Source: Desulfobacteraceae bacterium (GTDB lineage: Bacteria > Desulfobacterota > Desulfobacteria > Desulfobacterales > Desulfobacteraceae). From it: a stretch of 19,716 nt of DNA. This document shows, piece by piece, positions 16,346-19,716 of the stretch. The stretch is taken from the NCBI GenBank assembly GCA_003354055.1, contig PIVQ01000064.1, forward strand, positions 1 through 19,716. Direction: 5' to 3'. Every line of letters begins with the position of its first letter. The first letter of the stretch is position 1. A program made the translations under genes and the position numbers. The notes under the pieces were generated by a model that worked only from the letters and a program-made list of their open reading frames with translations, did not search any database and was not told where the DNA came from.

Positions 16346-17473
16346 CTAACCGGATCCGATTAAAAACCAATCCACCGGCCGTCTCAGACTAACCGGATCC
16401 GGGTAATTTTCCACATACCCTACCCTGAGCATGAACTGGGGAATCATGGACGACTCATGATTTTCCCGGATGGATGCTTGCCCATGTGCCTCTTCCAGGG
16501 TCTGTGTCATGGGATGAATACCGATATTTTTTTCCCTGGCGATCAGAGCCATACGCTGAAACCTGCGGCCGGAATCGATAAGATCCACAACACGATTACC
16601 GTCACTGGTGATAACCAGCCACCCGGCACCTTCAGAGGCCTGAGCCATAGCCTTTTCAACACCTTTTTCACGCCAGGTGCTACCGGTTACATCCTCTTTA
16701 TCCATAAAGTTGCGCACCCACCATCCTGCAAATCCGCCAATCTCCATTCCGTCTGTGGTCAGGCCGTCCCTGTACTGCATGGTTTCGGCATCCGATAACC
16801 TTGTCCACTTTGCCGCTTCCGCCATGGCGGATTCGTTTTCAAACTGCACCCTGAAATTTTCAACGGCTGCTTCAGCCATCAGTTTGCCATGACTGGATTC
16901 ACGGGGAAAATAATAGAGACCACCGCCTGTGGCTTCCTGAAACACCTTGAGATCAGCCGCCTGAATCTCTTTGGACAACAATCCGGTTTTCACGGTTCTT
17001 CGATTTTTCAGCCGTTGAATCGAAACCTGCTTTGATTTACCCGGTTTCAACCAAATCCTGGCCACATCCGCATCAAACCGTTCCTTTCCGATGATCTCGA
17101 CATCCACATCATATCCAATAAAATTTGCTGCCTGAACCAGATTTTCGATAAAAGCCCCGATAGACAGGAGCGCTTCCCTATTGTCCGGATCAACGACTGA
17201 AAGCAACCGGGATTTATCAGACCCCACCACCCATTGATGTTTTTTTTCAACTCTTACGAACCAGGGCTGGCTGTTATGGCCGCTTGGAGCCAGCGAAGCA
17301 TAATGCAGGATATGCCACCCATCCTGGTCCAGCCTATGTTCAGCAGCCGGCCGGGGCACAGGACCCATCAACTGCCCTCTCAAGTCCCTGGAGCAGCCTG
17401 TTGCCGCAAAACCCGGCCCCAGAATAAGAGATCCTGCCACCAGGCTTTTTTTAAGAAATACACGCCTGTCCAT
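16346..17473 (-). CDS. Exported Acg-type nitroreductase-family protein
   Basis: 375 residues. The N-terminus MDRRVFLKKSLVAGSLILG is a twin-arginine (Tat) type signal followed by AATGC, where Cys27 could be a lipobox cysteine, so the protein is probably periplasmic or a lipoprotein. The mature part has ASLAPSGHNSQPW (59-71), the nitroreductase FMN-site signature, and the overall pattern of Acg-like (Rv2032-like) flavin proteins. The C-terminal region contains GIHPMTQTLEE, common to this group. The ATG at 17473 has GGAGGG upstream. An inverted repeat TCACC-N4-GGTGA lies directly before that site, and the same repeat precedes the tetR gene upstream, so repression by that TetR protein is likely. 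Mycobacterial Acg is reported to sequester flavin without clear nitroreductase activity, so no reaction is assigned. Confidence 0.8.
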   Translation of the reverse strand: MDRRVFLKKSLVAGSLILGPGFAATGCSRDLRGQLMGPVPRPAAEHRLDQDGWHILHYASLAPSGHNSQPWFVRVEKKHQWVVGSDKSRLLSVVDPDNREALLSIGAFIENLVQAANFIGYDVDVEIIGKERFDADVARIWLKPGKSKQVSIQRLKNRRTVKTGLLSKEIQAADLKVFQEATGGGLYYFPRESSHGKLMAEAAVENFRVQFENESAMAEAAKWTRLSDAETMQYRDGLTTDGMEIGGFAGWWVRNFMDKEDVTGSTWREKGVEKAMAQASEGAGWLVITSDGNRVVDLIDSGRRFQRMALIAREKNIGIHPMTQTLEEAHGQASIRENHESSMIPQFMLRVGYVENYPDPVSLRRPVDWFLIGSG

Positions 17474-17485
17474 ACCACCCTCCTT

Positions 17486-17501
17486 GTCACCGATTGGTGA
17501 C
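17486..17501. promoter_or_regulatory. TetR operator before the Acg-type gene
   Basis: Perfect inverted repeat GTCACC-GATT-GGTGAC, 13-28 nt upstream of the Acg-type start codon and adjacent to its ribosome site. The core TCACC-N4-GGTGA recurs before the TetR gene at 18160-18173. Occupancy would block transcription from a promoter lying over the tetR 3' end. Confidence 0.65.
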
Positions 17502-17511
17502 TTTTTAAATC

Positions 17512-17547
17512 AAAAAAAATCAGGGCAGATTCAAAACACCCCTGATT
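17512..17547 (-). terminator. Intrinsic terminator overlapping the tetR stop codon
   Basis: On the minus strand an 8-bp perfect stem AATCAGGG/CCCTGATT (17547-17540 with 17525-17518) encloses a 14-nt loop and runs directly into a run of eight T. The TGA stop of tetR is part of the 3' arm. It separates tetR from the Acg-type gene although both point the same way. Confidence 0.75.
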
Positions 17548-18155
17548 ATCGTACCAATAGCATCCTCAATTTTTCTCCAGTCTTCATCTGTAGCCAGTCC
17601 AAGACCGCCATACAGATCTATATGACCGGAGCGGATCATCAGATAACTCACAGCCGCCCCCACCAGCACGATAGTGGTCTGCAGCTCCCGGCCCCTTTCC
17701 TCTGAAAAGAAAAACATCTTGAAGAACTCCATGATGCTCTGTTCCCGGACAGCCTCAAGCTCTCGTGTCAGCTCATTGGCCTCTACAATTTCCCAGGCCA
17801 TAATATTCAAGGTCATGGGACGGTTGCGCAACCCCTGAATAAAACTCCGTGAAAAAACAGAAAGTCGTTCCTCCAGAGACAGATCTGAAAATTTTTTCAG
17901 ATCCCCACCGGCCAGTTCCAGTGCAGAGGGCCAGAAATTTCCCTCCTTACCAAAGGCGGCGATCAGCCCGGACAGTCCCCCGAAATAGCGATAGATCAGC
18001 TTTTTATCCACCCCGGCCTCCCTGGCCACGGCATTGACACCAATCCCCTTAAAGCCCTCCCGGGCCAGCAGACTCCCAACGGCAGAAACCAGCCTGCGGC
18101 TGGTAATCATCTTATCCCGAACTTTTACCTCATTGTTCTTATTCATGACAATCAC
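17520..18155 (-). CDS. TetR-family transcriptional regulator
   Basis: DNA-binding repressor, about 211 residues. The N-terminal TetR domain contains ITSRRLVSAVGSLLAREGFKGIG and the helix-turn-helix VNAVAREAGVDKKLIYRYF (about 40-58). The C-terminal ligand/dimer domain is divergent, so the effector is unknown. Three starts are possible: ATG 18176 (no ribosome site), GTG 18155 (AGGTGG 7 nt upstream, chosen) and ATG 18146. With GTG or ATG-18146 the operator-like TCACC-N4-GGTGA at 18160-18173 lies just upstream, as it does for the neighbouring Acg-type gene. A TTGACA at 18183-18178 could be a -35 element placing the operator between -35 and -10; in that case the message would be nearly leaderless and ATG 18146 would be used. 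Confidence 0.88.
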   Translation of the reverse strand: MIVMNKNNEVKVRDKMITSRRLVSAVGSLLAREGFKGIGVNAVAREAGVDKKLIYRYFGGLSGLIAAFGKEGNFWPSALELAGGDLKKFSDLSLEERLSVFSRSFIQGLRNRPMTLNIMAWEIVEANELTRELEAVREQSIMEFFKMFFFSEERGRELQTTIVLVGAAVSYLMIRSGHIDLYGGLGLATDEDWRKIEDAIGTIIRGVLNLP

Positions 18156-18159
18156 GATA

Positions 18160-18173
18160 TCACCACCTGGTGA
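18160..18173. promoter_or_regulatory. TetR operator before the tetR gene (autoregulation)
   Basis: TCACC-ACCT-GGTGA, the same arms and spacer length as the perfect repeat before the Acg-type gene. It overlaps the AGGTGG ribosome site proposed for tetR and lies 5 nt downstream of a TTGACA element on the minus strand. Confidence 0.6.
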
Positions 18174-18187
18174 CATATGTCAAGCAG

Positions 18188-18225
18188 AACGAGAAAAGCT
18201 GGAACAGCGAAAGCAGCGAGAAAAG
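18188..18225 (+). repeat. Left array of a 9-11 bp AGCGAGAACAG-like repeat
   Basis: Three units on the plus strand: AACGAGAAAAG (18188), AGCGAAAGCAG (18206) and AGCGAGAAAAG (18215), with steps of 18 and 9 nt. The right array at 19361-19396 has the same layout on the opposite strand. Confidence 0.6.
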
Positions 18226-18458
18226 TTATGGTAGCGGTTTAACTCAATATATATCATGTTGATTGTTGCTTTTTTCGACAGGAGATGATTATCTCCGATT
18301 TAGGTGCAAGATTTATTTCGATAAAATCGATTTTGAAGTTTCAGATAAATCTGAATTTACACAAGGGGATATGCCTGGTTTCCACTCTACTACCAACTTA
18401 TCAGGGCCAATCCACCTGATATTGAATGGCTATATCTCAATCAAGGATGCCAGATACA
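18226..18458. other. Spacer without a convincing gene
   Basis: A+T-rich DNA with several short palindromes: GGAGAT-GATT-ATCTCC at 18281-18296, AAAATCGATTTT and CAGATAAATCTG further on. A 67-codon frame from a TTG at 18263 has no ribosome site or recognisable motif. Promoter elements for the following small ORFs may be here, but none stands out. Confidence 0.4.
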
Positions 18459-18809
18459 ATGGATGAATACGATATATCAGATTATACCTATAACGAGCTT
18501 CGTCAGGCATTTGCAAGTATTGATCATGTTAAATATCCTGAGAGAGTGATAAAACTGTACAGCAGAATTATTGAAATCGAAAAAGAAAACACGGCCCAAA
18601 ATAAAGGCAACAAACCAGTGTATGATAATTTGTTTCAGAGATTAATGTATGGAATAGGTGCCTTCTTTCATGACCTATATACTTCACCGGGGAACACAGG
18701 AGGCTTGTTTTCTATGGAAGCAAGGGCTGATCATGCTGACCATATCGAAAAACTTGAACTGGTAAAATTGATTTTAGAAGGCCGGTCTAAACAAACCGAC
18801 AAACTATAA
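18459..18809 (+). CDS. Small hypothetical protein with YPER-type N-terminal motif
   Basis: 116 residues from the ATG at 18459, where AAGGA lies about 11 nt upstream; in-frame ATGs at 18426 and 18447 would extend it but have no ribosome site. The N-terminal part DYTYNELRQAFASIDHVKYPER resembles a short helical motif (EL-x-A-x3-ID-x3-YPER) that I recall at the N-termini of unrelated small bacterial proteins, often joined to membrane regions. The middle has NLFQRLMYGIGAFFHDLY, which could be an amphipathic helix rather than a membrane span. Function not recognised. The next ORF starts 15 nt after its stop and encodes a membrane peptide, so the two may act together. Confidence 0.6.
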   Translation: MDEYDISDYTYNELRQAFASIDHVKYPERVIKLYSRIIEIEKENTAQNKGNKPVYDNLFQRLMYGIGAFFHDLYTSPGNTGGLFSMEARADHADHIEKLELVKLILEGRSKQTDKL

Positions 18810-18824
18810 ACATGAATAAATAAA

Positions 18825-19076
18825 ATGATTGATACCCTATTCCCGATTATTGGACTACTTGGACTTTGCGCCTGGATTTATTTCATCTTTTCTATTTACG
18901 ATGCGGTGAAAGGCCTAAAAATTGAGGGAAAATGGTTCTTCTTTATGGCCCCTTACTTACTGTTTATTGGTAATGACTATAATGTCGAACCGAAAAAGAA
19001 AAAAAGGATCCTAATAGGAATGGCGTTATTTGTTGGTATCATAGAAATCCCATTTTGTTTTGAAATTTTTAAATAG
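18825..19076 (+). CDS. Small two-helix membrane protein, hypothetical
   Basis: 83 residues. A first hydrophobic segment (about 4-24, FPIIGLLGLCAWIYFIFSIY), a short linker, a second hydrophobic stretch (about 37-48, WFFFMAPYLLFI), then the basic KKKKR and a third span (about 62-80) ending FCFEIFK. Two or three membrane segments are therefore likely. No known family recognised. It follows the preceding small ORF by 15 nt in an A+T-rich segment. There is no clear ribosome site before the ATG, so the start is uncertain. Confidence 0.55.
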   Translation: MIDTLFPIIGLLGLCAWIYFIFSIYDAVKGLKIEGKWFFFMAPYLLFIGNDYNVEPKKKKRILIGMALFVGIIEIPFCFEIFK

Positions 19077-19440
19077 AGACATTTAATCCATCGATGGAAA
19101 AGATTTCGGGGGCTGACGCCGGAACCCATCTGCCCAACCGTTGAAAAATCATGAAAATAGAAGATTTTGTTGATAGGATAATTCACGACTAATTACCCCT
19201 GTGAGCCAAAGGATTGTTCAGGCGCTCGACTTACGTTGAATCTAAAAAAATCTTATAGCTAATACCAAATCTGATCACGACCTGCACAGCTTAGCACTCC
19301 ATTTATTGTGCCCGGCAACACCTTCCCCTAATAATCTATTAACCGAAGGTTCTCCTTCTACTGCTCTCGCTGTTCTCGCTGATAACTGTTCTCGCTTCAA
19401 TATTTATAGGATTCTATATTGAAAATTGCTGCCGTTCTAT
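19077..19440. other. Intergenic stretch without a gene
   Basis: No ORF with a credible start or family signature on either strand. A short GC-richer patch near 19106-19142 interrupts A+T-rich DNA and could be a remnant of something older. The right-hand inverted repeat array lies at 19361-19396. Confidence 0.5.
19361..19396 (-). repeat. Right array of the 9-11 bp repeat, inverted relative to the left array
   Basis: On the plus strand CTGCTCTCGCT (19361), CTGTTCTCGCT (19370) and an identical CTGTTCTCGCT (19386). Read on the minus strand these are AGCGAGAACAG-like units with steps of 16 and 9 nt. GAACAGCGAGAGCAG here (19375-19361) matches 18202-18216 at 14 of 15 positions in inverse orientation. 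Confidence 0.65.
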
Positions 19441-19468
19441 TTGACAACAGCCTGGATTCTTATATAAT
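19441..19468 (+). promoter_or_regulatory. Sigma-70 type promoter for dodecin
   Basis: TTGACA (19441-19446), a 16-nt spacer and TATAAT (19463-19468), both perfect hexamers. The predicted start near 19475 leaves a leader of about 95 nt before the dodecin ATG. Confidence 0.75.
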
Positions 19469-19570
19469 CGATATATTCATTTCTCATCTCATCCTAAAAA
19501 ATTCAGATACCGTTGACACCGCTTTTTCCGATTCCATCCATTTAATTTTTTATTAATTGAGGAGGTTATC

Positions 19571-19716
19571 ATGAGTGAAAGTGTTTACAAGATTATCGAT
19601 CTGGTCGGTTCAAGCCCCACATCATGGGAAGATGCAGCCGTAAAAGCAATTGAAAGAGCATCCAGCTCTCTGCGGGATTTAAGAATTGCAGAGGTCCAGA
19701 AGCTGGATATTAAAAT
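19571..19716 (+). CDS. Dodecin-family flavin-binding protein (3' end cut off)
   Basis: Dodecins are about 65-75 residue proteins that form dodecameric shells storing riboflavin, FMN or related flavins. The visible 48 residues begin MSESVYKIIDLVGSSPTSWE and continue through AAVKAIERASSSLRDLRIAEV, the family pattern of strand, long helix and second strand. Roughly a third of the protein lies beyond the edge. An AGGAGGT ribosome site and a consensus promoter precede it. It lies a little over 2 kb from the Acg-type flavoprotein; a shared flavin theme is possible but unproven. Confidence 0.9.
   Translation, partial: MSESVYKIIDLVGSSPTSWEDAAVKAIERASSSLRDLRIAEVQKLDIK

Noticed and set aside
12438..16400. 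Recurrent CGGATCCG palindromes at 12442, 16351 and 16393
   Set aside because: They fall in C-terminal codons of two genes (IGSD, IGSG and PDPV); short and explained by coding, so not treated as a repeat family.
17484..17705. Plus-strand ORF over the tetR 3' end
   Set aside because: Antisense to tetR and its terminator; no support for expression.
18263..18466. 67-codon plus-strand frame before the small hypothetical gene
   Set aside because: TTG start, no ribosome site, overlaps the start of the better ORF and shows no motif; a gene remnant cannot be excluded.
18977..19186. 69-codon minus-strand frame
   Set aside because: Antisense to the 3' end of the small membrane ORF with no start signal or recognisable domain.
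18188..19396. CRISPR array
   Set aside because: The repeats are only 9-11 bp, imperfect, in two inverted clusters and without spacer-sized unique units; no cas genes are present.

Overview
The window looks like chromosomal core sequence from a deltaproteobacterial sulfate reducer of the Desulfobacterales type. This is inferred from the protein sequences, the IF-2 with a very long N-terminal linker and the gene order; no database search was possible. Coding density is high. Nearly everything from 1 to 10.6 kb is on the minus strand and concerns translation.

Region 1 (1-4.8 kb, minus): rimP - nusA - infB, with infB running off the left edge and lacking its last part. Region 2 (4.78-5.02 kb): a tRNA-Gly(CCC) gene with its own consensus promoter and a downstream hairpin-T terminator, lying between pheT and rimP. 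Region 3 (5.06-10.1 kb, minus): infC - rpmI - rplT - pheS - pheT, with a strong promoter at 10045-10073. The spacers of this operon are unusually structured. The infC-rpmI spacer holds a palindromic repeat element and an attenuator-like hairpin. The rpmI-rplT spacer folds into a nested stem, a candidate L20 control element. infC appears to start with AUA, and pheS and the deaminase gene upstream start with TTG.

Region 4 (10.1-16.2 kb): a TadA-like deaminase (minus); then dgt-type dNTP triphosphohydrolase and a YkgJ-type cysteine-cluster protein (plus, nearly abutting); a GAF-SpoIIE/PP2C phosphatase (minus); and, divergent from it, a full-length two-part phosphate acetyltransferase (plus). A second copy of the palindromic repeat begins immediately after the pta stop codon.

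Region 5 (16.3-18.2 kb, minus): an exported Acg-type nitroreductase-like protein and a TetR-family regulator. Each is preceded at almost the same distance from its start by the inverted repeat TCACC-N4-GGTGA. A terminator overlaps the tetR stop codon, so the pair looks like two separately initiated units controlled by one repressor.

Region 6 (18.2-19.7 kb): a visibly A+T-rich stretch with two small unrecognised ORFs, bracketed by inverted arrays of a 9-11 bp repeat (18188-18225 and 19361-19396). It is followed by a dodecin gene with a near-consensus promoter, cut by the right edge.

The most useful leads are the two-copy palindromic element, the TetR/Acg operator pair, the AUA start of infC, the structured spacers around rpmI, and the repeat-bracketed island. 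None is proven a new system from sequence alone.
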